Shown here piece by piece: positions 1-8,068 of a stretch of 64,000 bases of DNA; position 1 is the first letter of the stretch, and each line of letters opens with the position of its first letter. The stretch spans positions 1 to 64,000 of the forward strand of contig NZ_LZJF01000060.1 in the NCBI RefSeq assembly GCF_001666835.1, written 5' to 3'. Position numbers and translations under genes: made by a program. A model generated the notes under the pieces. The model ran no database searches, was not told where the DNA came from, and worked only from the letters and a program-made list of their open reading frames with translations. Source of the DNA: Mycobacterium sp. E3251. GTDB taxonomy: Bacteria; Actinomycetota; Actinomycetes; Mycobacteriales; Mycobacteriaceae.

Positions 1-96
1 GTCCAGTTCGAGCTCGACGACGCGGATGGGCCGGGAATCGGCGTACGGGCGAGGCAGACCGACCCGGTCCAGCACGGCCCCCCGAATCTGAACCAT
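1..96 (-). CDS. Zinc-type alcohol dehydrogenase paralogue, 5' end only (runs off window)
   Basis: An open frame begins with ATG at 96 on the minus strand and stays open for 32 codons to the window edge. The peptide begins MVQIRGAVLDRVG and then runs through the same residues as positions 27-51 of the dehydrogenase encoded on the opposite strand, with only two Asp-to-Glu changes. The N-terminus, RGAVLDRVG, resembles the normal start of the mycobacterial AdhE1 family better than the neighbouring full gene does. The two ATG codons are only 14 bp apart. It could be a complete divergent paralogue or a short inverted-duplication fragment; the sequence to the left is needed to tell. Confidence reflects the short visible length. 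Confidence 0.55.
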   Translation of the reverse strand, partial: MVQIRGAVLDRVGLPRPYADSRPIRVVELELD

Positions 97-263
97 GTTG
101 GAATACAACCATGGCTTCGGAACCCCCGGCCTCGCCGGATCCGGTGATACCACCGGCGCCGGACGGGCTCACCAGCGACGACTTCCCCGTGCTGGACCGG
201 GTCGGTCTGCCTCGCCCGTACGCCGATTCCCGGCCCATCCGCGTCGTCGATCTCGACCTGGAC
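1..263. repeat. 77-bp inverted repeat between divergent dehydrogenase 5' ends
   Basis: Positions 1-77 read on the minus strand match 187-263 on the plus strand at 75 of 77 bases; the first 60 or so bases are identical, including third codon positions. The two differences are GAT/GAG and GAC/GAA codons. The left arm may continue beyond the window. Identity at silent sites points to a recent inverted duplication or gene conversion rather than to ancient paralogy. Confidence 0.9.
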
Positions 264-1277
264 CCGCCGGGCAGCAACGAGGTGATGATTCGCATCGAGG
301 CGGCCGGGGTGTGCCACTCCGATCTGTCGGTGGTCGACGGCAACCGGGTGCGCCCGGTGCCGATGCTGCTCGGCCATGAGGCGGCCGGAATCATCGAGCG
401 GGTTGGTGACGGCGTGACCGACCTCGCCATCGGCCAGCGGGTGGTACTGGTGTTCCTGCCGCGGTGCGGTCATTGCGCGGCCTGCGCGACACAGGGCCTG
501 ACCCCGTGCGAACCGGGCAGCGCGGCCAACGCCGCGGGTACCTTGCTGGACGGCGACATCCGGCTCCACCACGCCGGCCAACGGGTGTATCACCACCTGG
601 GGGTCTCGGGATTCGCGACGCACGCGGTGGTCAACCGGGCCAGTGTGGTTCCGGTGCCGCCCGACGTGCCGCCCGAGGTCGCCGCGCTGCTGGGGTGCGC
701 CGTGCTGACGGGTGGGGGCGCCGTGCTCAACGTCGGCAACCCGCAGCCGGGTCAGACGGTCGCCGTTGTCGGCCTGGGCGGTGTCGGCATGGCGGCGGTG
801 CTCACGGCGCTCACCTATGACGGCGTGCGCGTCGTCGCCGTCGACCAATTGCCCGACAAGCTGACGGCCGCCCGCGCCCTAGGCGCGCACGAGGCGTACA
901 CGCCGCAGCAAGCCGCCGACGCTCGGGTCAAGGCAGTCGTGGTCGTCGAGGCGGTTGGTCATCCCGCCGCACTCGAGACGGCCGTCGCGCTGACCGCGCC
1001 GGGCGGCCGCACCATCACCGTCGGCCTGCCGCCACCGGATGCACGAATCAGTTTGTCGCCGTTGGGTTTTGTGGCCGAGGGGCGCTCGCTGATCGGCAGC
1101 TACCTGGGTTCGGCGGTGCCCAGCCGCGACATTCCCCGGTTCGTCGCACTGTGGCAAGCGGGCCGGCTGCCGGTGGAATCGCTGGTGTCGTCGTCGATCC
1201 GGTTGGACGAGATCAACGAGGCGATGGACAACCTGGCCGACGGCACCGCGGTGCGGCAGCTCATCAGGTTCGATTAG
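111..1277 (+). CDS. adhE1: Zinc-dependent alcohol dehydrogenase, AdhE1-like
   Basis: This is a 388-residue medium-chain, zinc-dependent alcohol dehydrogenase that should oxidise an alcohol with NAD(P). The catalytic zinc region GVCHSD and the GHEAAG motif are near residues 64-88, the structural-zinc cysteine cluster (CGHCAAC, then a Cys eight residues later) lies near residues 119-133, and the Rossmann motif GLGGVG is near 222. From memory it is closest to M. tuberculosis Rv0162c (adhE1), and its orientation relative to the Rv0161-like oxidase at 22632-23981 agrees. The N-terminus is odd: residues 1-26 are proline-rich and unlike the family, while homology starts at Val27, which is an in-frame GTG at 189. 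No good ribosome site is visible before either start, so the true start is uncertain. The substrate is unknown. Confidence 0.88.
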   Translation: MASEPPASPDPVIPPAPDGLTSDDFPVLDRVGLPRPYADSRPIRVVDLDLDPPGSNEVMIRIEAAGVCHSDLSVVDGNRVRPVPMLLGHEAAGIIERVGDGVTDLAIGQRVVLVFLPRCGHCAACATQGLTPCEPGSAANAAGTLLDGDIRLHHAGQRVYHHLGVSGFATHAVVNRASVVPVPPDVPPEVAALLGCAVLTGGGAVLNVGNPQPGQTVAVVGLGGVGMAAVLTALTYDGVRVVAVDQLPDKLTAARALGAHEAYTPQQAADARVKAVVVVEAVGHPAALETAVALTAPGGRTITVGLPPPDARISLSPLGFVAEGRSLIGSYLGSAVPSRDIPRFVALWQAGRLPVESLVSSSIRLDEINEAMDNLADGTAVRQLIRFD

Positions 1278-1280
1278 CCG

Positions 1281-2474
1281 CTATCTCGGGTGCAGGGGCG
1301 CGACGGGTTCCACCGCCGCGTCCGGCAGACGGTGTTCTTCGATGTATTCCCAGCGGATTTCGTAACCCAGCCCGGGGGCCGACGGTATCTCGACGAACCC
1401 GTCGGGGGTGAGCGGATCGCAGGGCGACTTCAGATACGGCGGCGCGGCGTCGTAGCGAACCCCGGGCCCGAGCAGGCCGCGCTCGTAGTACTCGCAGACG
1501 TCTTCGCTGGTGGCACCGAGCACCTGCAGGTTGCCGAAGCCGCTCATATGCAGCTCGCACCGCATGCCGACCGCCTCGCACATCCCCGCCAGCTTCATCA
1601 CACCGGTAATGCCTCCGCGCAATACATCGATGCGGCTGATGTCGGAGGCATGGCGCAGGATCCAATCCGCCCGGGTGTAGATGCCTCCCTCGGCGATCTC
1701 GGGGGAGCAGATGGGGATGTCCAGTTCGTCGCCGAGTCGCCGGTAGGCCTCAACCCGGTACTCCGGCATCGGGTGCTCGTACCAGTAGAAGCCCAGTCGC
1801 TGCAGCTCGCGGCCGACCCGCAGCGCGTCCTCGTGGGTGTGGTAGGTGCCCCAGGGATCGAACATCAGCACCATCTCGTCACCCACCGCCGCCCGAACCT
1901 CGCGGCACACCCTGATGTCCCAATCCACGTAGGACGGCCGCGGCAGGGCGAATTGACCTGTCGCGGGATTCCAGTAGTGATACGGGTGAATCTTGTAGGC
2001 GCCGTAGCCTTGACGCTTGCATTCGACGGCGTGGGCGGCGTACTCGTCGGGTGATCCGAGGTTGTTGAAACTGCTGGCATATGCCTTCACCCGGTCCCGC
2101 GCCCCGCCGAGCAGTTTGTGTACCGGCAACCCGGTGACCCGGCCGGCCAGATCCCACAGGGCCAGATCGATTACGCTGCAGACGTTTTCGGGTAGCTTCG
2201 CCGCCCACAGTTGCCGCCAGATCTCGGCCCTGTCGAACGGGTTCTGGCCGGCGAGCAGTGGGCTCAGGAATTGGGTGATCAGCGCCTGATCCCCGGGGAG
2301 CAGGCCGTCCTGGTCACCGTGGAAGTGACCACCGAAGTAGTAGCCCTCGATCCCCTCGTCGGTGACCACCTTGGTCACGGTCTGCACCACGCGGTAATCG
2401 GTCATCAGCTGGCCGAACGAGATTCGATCGACGAACGTTTCGAACGGCACCACCTCGAGGCCGGTGATCTTCAT
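1281..2474 (-). CDS. Mandelate racemase/muconate lactonizing enzyme family protein
   Basis: This 397-residue protein belongs to the enolase superfamily, whose members abstract a proton next to a carboxylate and then racemise or dehydrate acids such as sugar acids. Visible metal ligands are Asp in MFDPWG, Glu in YEHPMPE and Glu in SPEI. Candidate acid/base residues are the KxH of AYKIHP on one face and the Asp of RIDVLRGG with His of ELHMSG on the other, which is the mandelate-racemase/sugar-acid-dehydratase pattern. It follows the aldolase, SDR and P450 operon after an 81-bp gap, so it may be the last gene of that unit. Next to an HpaI-type aldolase, a dehydratase role on an acid intermediate is attractive but inferred. 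The substrate cannot be read from the sequence. Confidence 0.9.
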   Translation of the reverse strand: MKITGLEVVPFETFVDRISFGQLMTDYRVVQTVTKVVTDEGIEGYYFGGHFHGDQDGLLPGDQALITQFLSPLLAGQNPFDRAEIWRQLWAAKLPENVCSVIDLALWDLAGRVTGLPVHKLLGGARDRVKAYASSFNNLGSPDEYAAHAVECKRQGYGAYKIHPYHYWNPATGQFALPRPSYVDWDIRVCREVRAAVGDEMVLMFDPWGTYHTHEDALRVGRELQRLGFYWYEHPMPEYRVEAYRRLGDELDIPICSPEIAEGGIYTRADWILRHASDISRIDVLRGGITGVMKLAGMCEAVGMRCELHMSGFGNLQVLGATSEDVCEYYERGLLGPGVRYDAAPPYLKSPCDPLTPDGFVEIPSAPGLGYEIRWEYIEEHRLPDAAVEPVAPLHPR

Positions 2475-2555
2475 GGCAGCACATTCTGCCGATGCCCCGG
2501 GCGCTCAGAGTAGAGGCGAAGGTCCCGCGCCCGTCACGGCCGGGGCTTCGCCAGG

Positions 2556-3284
2556 TCATCGGATCTGCACGCACTGGCCACCGTCGACGATGAGTTCGGA
2601 ACCTGTGATGAACGACGCCTCCTCGGAGGCCAGGAACGCGACGGCGTCGGCAATCTCACGCGGCTGGCCGATCCGCCCGAAGGCCGACGACGCGGCGAGC
2701 CGCAGTTGGGTCGCGTCATCGAGCATCGGCGTGGCGATGGGACCGGGGAACACGGCGTTGACCCGGATGCCGAAGGGTGCCAGTTCGGCGGCGGCGTTCT
2801 GGGTCAGGCCGCGAAGCGCCCACTTCGCCGAACCGTACGCGGCGTGGTGCGGGAAGGGGCGGATGGCTCCGGTGCTGCAGATGTTGACGATGGCGGCGTT
2901 CTGCGCCGCGCGCAGGTGCTCCAGCGTCGCATGAATGCCGAGGAAAGCGCCGAAACAATTGACCCGCCAGGAATTCTCGAACCCGTCGGCGGTCTCGTCG
3001 GCCAACGAGGCGCGATGCAGCACGCCGGCGTTGTTCACCAGCGTGGTCAGCGCCCCGAATCGGCCGATCACGGTGTGCACGGCCGACTCCCACAGCGATT
3101 CGGAGGTGACGTCGAGTTCGATCGCAACCATCCCGTCGTCTCCCGATTCGTCGACCAGGGCGGTCAGCTCGCTGGCCCGCCGATCGCATGCGGCGACCGA
3201 ATACCCTTCCCTGCGTAGCCGTTTGGCGATGGCCCAGCCCTGGCCGCCGGCGGCACCGGTCACCAATGCGACGCGTTGATTCAT
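2556..3284 (-). CDS. Short-chain dehydrogenase/reductase (SDR)
   Basis: This 242-residue classical SDR has the cofactor loop TGAAGGQG, NNAG, a catalytic serine in ICSTGA and the YGSAK pair, with a C-terminal TGSELIVDGG stretch usual for FabG-type oxidoreductases. Its start ATG at 3284 overlaps the TGA of the upstream NTF2-like gene in an ATGA junction, so the longer open frame upstream (to 3359) is rejected. It probably oxidises or reduces a hydroxyl or keto group of an intermediate made by the same operon, which contains a P450, a zinc dehydrogenase and an aldolase. Substrate and NADH/NADPH preference are not determined here. Confidence 0.9.
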   Translation of the reverse strand: MNQRVALVTGAAGGQGWAIAKRLRREGYSVAACDRRASELTALVDESGDDGMVAIELDVTSESLWESAVHTVIGRFGALTTLVNNAGVLHRASLADETADGFENSWRVNCFGAFLGIHATLEHLRAAQNAAIVNICSTGAIRPFPHHAAYGSAKWALRGLTQNAAAELAPFGIRVNAVFPGPIATPMLDDATQLRLAASSAFGRIGQPREIADAVAFLASEEASFITGSELIVDGGQCVQIR

Positions 3285-3679
3285 GATGAGGTGACCTCGG
3301 GGGAGTCGGACAGGCCGCGGCTGGTGACGAACTGGCAGCGCCGGCGCCGGAAACGCCACCGCCCATCGTTGCGGATCAGTTCGTCGTCGTAGAGGGCGGG
3401 GCGCAGGTGCAGGTCACCCGCGCGGACGAACAGCACCTGCGACCGCGCCGTCGCGGTGTCGCCGTCGACGTGGATCCGGTTGACCCCGGTCAGGTGCAGC
3501 CCCCGCGGGGCGTCCCGGAACATCTTCCCGATGCCGTCGTGGCCGGCGAAAACTCGTCCGTAGACCAGGAATTCGGCGTCCGCGGCGAACAACGCCAGGC
3601 AGCCGTCGACGTCTCCCGCGTCGAGCGCGAGGGCGTAGTCGACGATGAGCTCACGGACCGCGGCCCGGTCATCCGTCAT
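3281..3679 (-). CDS. NTF2-like / SnoaL-like small protein
   Basis: This 132-residue protein has the size and layout of the cone-shaped NTF2-like fold: an N-terminal helix pair (AVRELIVDYALALDAGD), a conserved F-A-x-D-A-E-F segment, and a C-terminal strand RWRFRRRRCQFV. Relatives act as small isomerases, hydratases or dehydratases, or have no known enzymatic role. It overlaps the upstream aldolase gene by 11 bp and the downstream SDR by 4 bp, so it is certainly part of the operon. It may process an unstable intermediate of the P450/aldolase pathway; that is inference. Confidence 0.85.
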   Translation of the reverse strand: MTDDRAAVRELIVDYALALDAGDVDGCLALFAADAEFLVYGRVFAGHDGIGKMFRDAPRGLHLTGVNRIHVDGDTATARSQVLFVRAGDLHLRPALYDDELIRNDGRWRFRRRRCQFVTSRGLSDSPEVTSS

Positions 3680-4439
3680 GCTTCGCCTCGCGCAGGTGCT
3701 CCGCGGCTCCCCGGCGCAGCGCGTGCGATTCGGCCGTCAGGGTGATCATCGACAGCCCCAGCTTCGCCATGGCGCGGCCCGTCGTGCCGTCCCCGGCGTG
3801 GATGCCGGTCACCAACCCGGCGGCGGTGGCCGCGCGGTGGATTCCCACGATGGCATCCAGGACGGCCGGATTTTTCGTCGCGCCAACCACGTCCACGCCC
3901 AGTGAAAGCGCCAGATCGGCGGGGCCGACGTAGAGCCCGGTGAGCCCGTCGACGGCGCAGATGTCGTCCAGTCCGGACAGCGCCGCGGCCGTCTCGATCA
4001 TCGCGAACACGCTCACCCGGGACTCCAGCGCGGCGGTGTCGCGGCCCAGGCCGGCGCGCAGCGGACCGAAGCTGCGGATGCCCGCGGGCTGGTAGCGGGT
4101 GGCGGCCACCGCCGCGGCGGCCTGGTCCGCCGATTCGATCATGGCGATGACGACCGCGTCGGCGCCGGCGTCTAGCACGCGGCCGATCGGGGCCGCGTCG
4201 GCGTTGGGCAGCCGCACCACGGTGCCGACGGGCAGGTGCTCGGTCCGGCGCAGCATCCCGGCGATGTCGGCGTCGTCGAGGTAGCCGTGCTGGGCGTCAA
4301 AACCCACATAGTCGTAGCCCGCACCGGCGAATTCCTCCGGGCCGAGCAGCGTCGGCCCGGTGATCCAGCCGCCCCATATCGGCCCGCCGCGGTTCAGGGC
4401 GCGCTGTAACGCGCTCTGTGAACTGCCCGGCACGCTCAC
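3669..4439 (-). CDS. HpcH/HpaI family aldolase
   Basis: This 256-residue protein is a class II pyruvate-type aldolase of the HpcH/HpaI family, which cleave 4-hydroxy-2-oxo acids into pyruvate and an aldehyde. It shows the DAQHG motif (commonly D-x-E-H-G; the catalytic His is kept but Glu is Gln), the active-site Arg in VVRLPNAD, the metal Glu of AMIETAA and the GPADLALSLG segment. The start is GTG at 4439, sharing a GTGA overlap with the stop of the upstream zinc dehydrogenase. The Glu-to-Gln change next to the catalytic His is shared by some family branches, so activity is still likely. Its position between a dehydrogenase and an SDR suggests carbon-carbon cleavage in a degradative route. 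Confidence 0.88.
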   Translation of the reverse strand: MSVPGSSQSALQRALNRGGPIWGGWITGPTLLGPEEFAGAGYDYVGFDAQHGYLDDADIAGMLRRTEHLPVGTVVRLPNADAAPIGRVLDAGADAVVIAMIESADQAAAAVAATRYQPAGIRSFGPLRAGLGRDTAALESRVSVFAMIETAAALSGLDDICAVDGLTGLYVGPADLALSLGVDVVGATKNPAVLDAIVGIHRAATAAGLVTGIHAGDGTTGRAMAKLGLSMITLTAESHALRRGAAEHLREAKHDG

Positions 4440-5404
4440 TGTCCGATCGCGATCTTGACGCGCTCGGGAACCGGGCGGCAGGCCAACTCGAACGCACCCT
4501 GGACGTCGTCGATGCCGAACGTGTGCGTCAGGTAGGTGGCGAGCAGCTCGGGATGTTCGGCGGCGAACTTGCCCGCGAGTTCCAGCATCCGCCGCCGGTC
4601 AAGTGTCACACCGGATTTCAGCGTCAGGTTGTTGCGCAGCATGGCGCGCATGTTGATTGGGTAGGCGTCGTCGTCGGCGACGCCGAAGTAGAAGATGGTG
4701 CCGCCGGGCGCGGTCGCGTCGACGGCGTGGCCCAGTGTGGCGACCTGGTGACCCACGGCCTCGATGACGATGTCGGCGCGGTCACCGGCCGCAAGCCGGC
4801 TCGCCCAGCGGTCGCTGGTGGCACGCACCGGCTCGTCGACACCGAATGCGGTTGCCAGACTTGACCGATCGACGGGGTCGACTCCGGTGACGCGCCGCGC
4901 ACCGGCCGCCTTCGCGACGTAGGAGAACAGCATGCCGATGGACCCCTGGCCGATGATCGCCACATGCTTGCCGGCGAGATCCGGCAGCTGCTCGCAGGCG
5001 TAGAGGACGCACGCCAGCGGTTGCAGGCCGACCGCCTGCGCCGGGGTCAGCGCCGGATCGTACGGCGCCAAGCCGTCGCCGTTGCTGACCACGCGTTCCA
5101 TCATGCCGTCGAACCCGGACGCCCAGCCGACCACGCAGTCGCCGGGACGGTGCTCGGGGTGTCGGCTGGCGATCACCTCGCCGGCGACTTCGTGGATGGG
5201 AAAGCCGTCCTTTTCGGCCGCACTGGCCCCGTCGTCACCCGGAAGGCGGCCGCGGGCACCGCGGAAGGCCGGCAGATCGCTGCCGCAGACACCGGCGGCC
5301 ATGAACCGCAACAACACCTGGCCCTCGGCGAGGCGCTCGGGCGTCTTCTCTGGAAGCGTTGTCCGCTCGAACAGGTAGGGGGCGACGATCCGGTAGGACC
5401 ACAC
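4436..5404 (-). CDS. Medium-chain zinc-binding dehydrogenase
   Basis: This 322-residue protein belongs to the zinc-containing MDR superfamily: AAGVCGSDLPAF carries the first catalytic-zinc ligand, IHEVAGEV replaces the usual GHE motif, and IGQGSIGML is the Rossmann loop. It lacks the four-cysteine structural-zinc cluster, like sorbitol-type members, and is short at the N-terminus. The GTG start at 5404 is fixed by a strong GGAGGT seven bases upstream and by sitting one base after the P450 stop; the longer open frame reaching 5755 is antiparallel noise inside the P450. It is translationally coupled to both neighbours and likely oxidises an alcohol produced in the same pathway. Confidence 0.88.
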   Translation of the reverse strand: MWSYRIVAPYLFERTTLPEKTPERLAEGQVLLRFMAAGVCGSDLPAFRGARGRLPGDDGASAAEKDGFPIHEVAGEVIASRHPEHRPGDCVVGWASGFDGMMERVVSNGDGLAPYDPALTPAQAVGLQPLACVLYACEQLPDLAGKHVAIIGQGSIGMLFSYVAKAAGARRVTGVDPVDRSSLATAFGVDEPVRATSDRWASRLAAGDRADIVIEAVGHQVATLGHAVDATAPGGTIFYFGVADDDAYPINMRAMLRNNLTLKSGVTLDRRRMLELAGKFAAEHPELLATYLTHTFGIDDVQGAFELACRPVPERVKIAIGQ

Positions 5405-5405
5405 G

Positions 5406-6635
5406 TCAGACCTCCACCGGGATGTTGTTCCATCCCCATTGAAAGCTGGAGGGCAGCCGCTTGGCGGCCTCGGCCTGGATCGCGTAGTCGGGCACCCGAC
5501 GCAGCCATTCCTGCACCAGCACATCGACTTCCAGCCTGGCCAGGTGGTAGCCGATGCAGAAATGCTGACCGCGGCCGAAGGCCAGCGACCGGCGGATCGG
5601 CCTGTCCCAGACGAATTCGTCGGGCTCGGGGTATTCCCGCTCGTCGCGGTTGGCCGAGGCGAGCAGGGTGATGACGCGCTGTCCGGGCCGGATGGTCTGG
5701 TCGTGAATGGTGAAGGGCCGTCGCGCGGTTCGGGCGAACCACTGCGCCGGCGCACAGAACCGGATCATCTCCTCGCGCGCGACCGGCACGTTGTTTTCTG
5801 GGTCGGCGCGGACCGCGGCGAGTTGGTCGGGTCGCTGGTTGAGCTCCCACAGGCCGTGGGCGACGATCTTGGGCACCGTCTCGGTGCCTCCGATGAAGAT
5901 GCAGAGCATCTGGGTCGCGACTTCGACATCGTCGAGCGGGCTGCCGTCGGGCAGGCGGTAGCCGAGCAGGCCGTCCACGACGCCGAGCGGCCTTCCGGAC
6001 CGGTCGCCGCGGCGGCGCTGCACCACCGGCAGCAGGTACTGGAAGTAGTTCGGCCGCGCTTCGGCGGTGTCCACCCCGACACCCGGCTCGGCGAGGCTGC
6101 CCGCGTTGACCGCGGCCAGCACCTCGGGCGCGAGATCGGTTGAGATTCCCAGCAATTCGCATACGACGGATGCCACGACAATGCCGCCGTAGTCCTGGGT
6201 CAGGTCGAAGGAACCGCGGGGCAGCAGCTCATCGAGGCGTTCGTCGGCCAGCTCGCGGATTCTGTCCTCCCAGCCGGTGACGGCCCTGGGCCGCAGCGGC
6301 TGGGAGTGCGCGCGCCGGATCTCCGCGTACAGATCCGTGTCGAACACCGCGTGAAACGGCAACGGGTGCAGCGGCGGGTCGTCCACCGGGCCGGTGTTGT
6401 GCGTGGCCAGAACCGACGCCGCGGGCAGTGTCCCCTCCGAGGCGACGAACGTCCCGTCGTTGACTTCCAGCACCTGCCAGATGTCCTCGAAGCGGGACAG
6501 CGCGAAGGTGTCCCACTGCGGCATGTAGTACACCGGATGATGGTTCCGCAGGATTCGGTAGTACGGCAGGGGGTTCGCCATCACCTGCGCGTCGAAGGGG
6601 TCGTAGGCGAAGGGCGCGGCCTCTTGCTGTCGCAT
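5406..6635 (-). CDS. Cytochrome P450
   Basis: This 409-residue soluble bacterial P450 has the oxygen-binding I-helix motif IGGTET, the K-helix EExxR (EEMIR), and the heme loop FGRGQHFCIG with the axial cysteine. No membrane anchor or signal is present. The start ATG at 6635 shares one base with the stop of the NIPSNAP-like gene (TGATG); the long upstream extension in the same frame overlaps that gene and is rejected. No ferredoxin or ferredoxin reductase gene lies in the operon, so electrons must come from elsewhere. With a dehydrogenase, aldolase and SDR immediately downstream, it most likely hydroxylates the pathway substrate first. The CYP family number cannot be assigned by eye. Confidence 0.95.
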   Translation of the reverse strand: MRQQEAAPFAYDPFDAQVMANPLPYYRILRNHHPVYYMPQWDTFALSRFEDIWQVLEVNDGTFVASEGTLPAASVLATHNTGPVDDPPLHPLPFHAVFDTDLYAEIRRAHSQPLRPRAVTGWEDRIRELADERLDELLPRGSFDLTQDYGGIVVASVVCELLGISTDLAPEVLAAVNAGSLAEPGVGVDTAEARPNYFQYLLPVVQRRRGDRSGRPLGVVDGLLGYRLPDGSPLDDVEVATQMLCIFIGGTETVPKIVAHGLWELNQRPDQLAAVRADPENNVPVAREEMIRFCAPAQWFARTARRPFTIHDQTIRPGQRVITLLASANRDEREYPEPDEFVWDRPIRRSLAFGRGQHFCIGYHLARLEVDVLVQEWLRRVPDYAIQAEAAKRLPSSFQWGWNNIPVEV

Positions 6636-7339
6636 CACTGCAGCGGCGACGGCGGTAGGGCCTGCAGGATCGAATCCTCCCATCCGTCGCGCAGGGCGGG
6701 CGCCACGCTCATCCAGGTGACGATCTCGGCCGGTGGGCTCTCCTTCCACGAGGGGTAGTGGTTGGCGAAGCATTCCCAGCCGCCGTCCAGCGCCCAATAG
6801 TGGATCACCTCGTTGTAGCGGAAGGTCGTGGTGAACGAGCCCAGCCAGCGCTTGCCGGTGCGTTCCGACCATGGGACGTAGAGCCGCTCGAGTTCGCGGA
6901 TGTAGTCGTCTTGGCGCCCCGGCTTGGTTTGCATGATCTCCTGGATCACCAGCGGCGCAGCGAAATTGGCTTCGCGCAATTGGGCAAGGGTCCTGTTGCT
7001 GGGGCCGGGGTACATGATTCGCCCCTCCCCCGCGGCGCCGATGTCGGCCAGAAAGGCGGACCATTTACCGGCGGCGGCCTCGTGACTGCCGCCGCGGGCC
7101 TGGGCGGCCCCGATCCGCGCATAGTCGGCGAACCCGTCGATCTCCCAGATGATCGTCACCTGCGGCCAGTGGCCGTTGTAGGGCGTGGTCTCCCAGATCG
7201 CGAACAGCCGGGCACCGGTCTCTTCCATCATCGGCAGGTAGGTGTCGGAGAACACCTCGGTGAAGCGGTCGCTTCGGCCGGAGCCGAGCGAGATGGTCTC
7301 GTGCAGATAGAGCAGCGTGTGGCGGTAGTACTTCTTCAT
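6635..7339 (-). CDS. NIPSNAP-like protein
   Basis: This 234-residue protein appears to contain two ferredoxin-like dimeric alpha/beta barrel halves of the NIPSNAP type, visible as two aromatic-rich repeats, one around residues 4-60 (YYRHTLLYLHE, then FAIWETTP) and another around 125-200 (IQEIMQTKPG, then LGSFTTTFRYNEVIHYWAL). Proteins of this class often sit in catabolic operons with unknown roles. The start at 7339 overlaps the stop of the preceding gene as ATGA, which rules out a much longer frame reaching 7681. It lies between an unknown protein and the P450. Confidence 0.75.
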   Translation of the reverse strand: MKKYYRHTLLYLHETISLGSGRSDRFTEVFSDTYLPMMEETGARLFAIWETTPYNGHWPQVTIIWEIDGFADYARIGAAQARGGSHEAAAGKWSAFLADIGAAGEGRIMYPGPSNRTLAQLREANFAAPLVIQEIMQTKPGRQDDYIRELERLYVPWSERTGKRWLGSFTTTFRYNEVIHYWALDGGWECFANHYPSWKESPPAEIVTWMSVAPALRDGWEDSILQALPPSPLQ

Positions 7340-7932
7340 CGGTCGAGCCGGACCAGGCCCGAGTCGCCGCGCCCACAGGTCGCCAAATCGCAGAGCAATG
7401 TCTCCGTGGAATACACGGCGTGACAAGCACTCCCGGCCGCCGCCAGCGCGTGGCCCTTGAACCTTCGCGCGGCCGCGCTGAGCGCGTACTGCGCCCTCGC
7501 CACCCCGCGGTCCACTCGTGAGGGCCACCCGGAAGGCGCCTGGCCCCACAGCGCGACTTCGGTCAACCGGTCGTCCAGCGACGTGAGCACCTTGGCGCGC
7601 ACACGCGCATCCGCGGTGAACGCCTCGGCGCTCACCGCCAGGCTCTCGCTCGTCGAGCCGGGCGCCGTCGAGGCCAGCCACTCCTCGAGATTCCGCGCCT
7701 GCACGCCGAGGATCCGCAGGGCGCGCGCGTCGCCGTCATTCGGCAGCAGCACCGTCACCTGCCAGCCGGCCATCGCGCGGTCGTAGAGCCAACCTCCGGC
7801 CGATTCGACGACGTCCAGCGCGCTCGCCGCGATGACGTCGAGCCGATAGCGCAGACAGTCCCGGTCGGCACGGCTCGCCCGGGCGGCGTAGACCCGGCTG
7901 CCTTCCCTGATGTCGAACGTTGACGTGACCAT
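7336..7932 (-). CDS. Conserved hypothetical protein, first gene of the P450 operon
   Basis: I do not recognise this 198-residue protein. It has no signal peptide or membrane segment; the sequence is alanine- and arginine-rich with a central helical part and a cysteine-containing tail (two Cys in LLCDLATCG). It is the promoter-proximal gene of a run of seven coupled genes ending at 2556. About 95 bp upstream lies the first copy of a repeated 26-bp element (8030-8055). Being first in the operon, it might be a substrate sensor or an accessory protein, but nothing in the sequence establishes that. Confidence 0.7.
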   Translation of the reverse strand: MVTSTFDIREGSRVYAARASRADRDCLRYRLDVIAASALDVVESAGGWLYDRAMAGWQVTVLLPNDGDARALRILGVQARNLEEWLASTAPGSTSESLAVSAEAFTADARVRAKVLTSLDDRLTEVALWGQAPSGWPSRVDRGVARAQYALSAAARRFKGHALAAAGSACHAVYSTETLLCDLATCGRGDSGLVRLDR

Positions 7933-8029
7933 TCAATCCGTTCCTCACCGCCGCACCGAATCCGTGCATTGGCGTTTACCGCAACGCTTGTCCTGGGCTG
8001 GGCCGCCTGAGACGACTCACCGGACAGCG

Positions 8030-8055
8030 TGACACTTGACAGAAAATTTGTAAAG
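8030..8055. promoter_or_regulatory. Repeated 26-bp bipartite element, copy A
   Basis: TGACACTT, nine bases, then TTTGTAAAG. The same two blocks with exactly the same spacing recur at 19730-19755 and 19966-19991. Copies A and B are also both preceded by AGCG. This copy lies in the gap between the CoA-transferase stop and the start of the P450 operon, so it most likely serves the operon beginning at 7932. It could be an operator or an unusual promoter. Confidence 0.7.
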
Positions 8056-8068
8056 GTGCGACCGGTGG

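Noticed and set aside
5405-5755. N-terminal extension of the zinc dehydrogenase to 5755
   Set aside because: The extra residues are an out-of-frame reading of the P450; a strong ribosome site places the start at 5404.
6635-7064. A 552-residue P450 with a long N-terminal extension
   Set aside because: The extension overlaps the NIPSNAP-like gene in another frame; the 409-residue form has the normal bacterial P450 length and a TGATG junction.
8030-8055. Reading the 26-bp element as a simple promoter (TGACA as -35, TAAAG as -10)
   Set aside because: The element is oriented oppositely relative to at least one of its downstream operons and lacks the final T of TANNNT, so an operator is more consistent.
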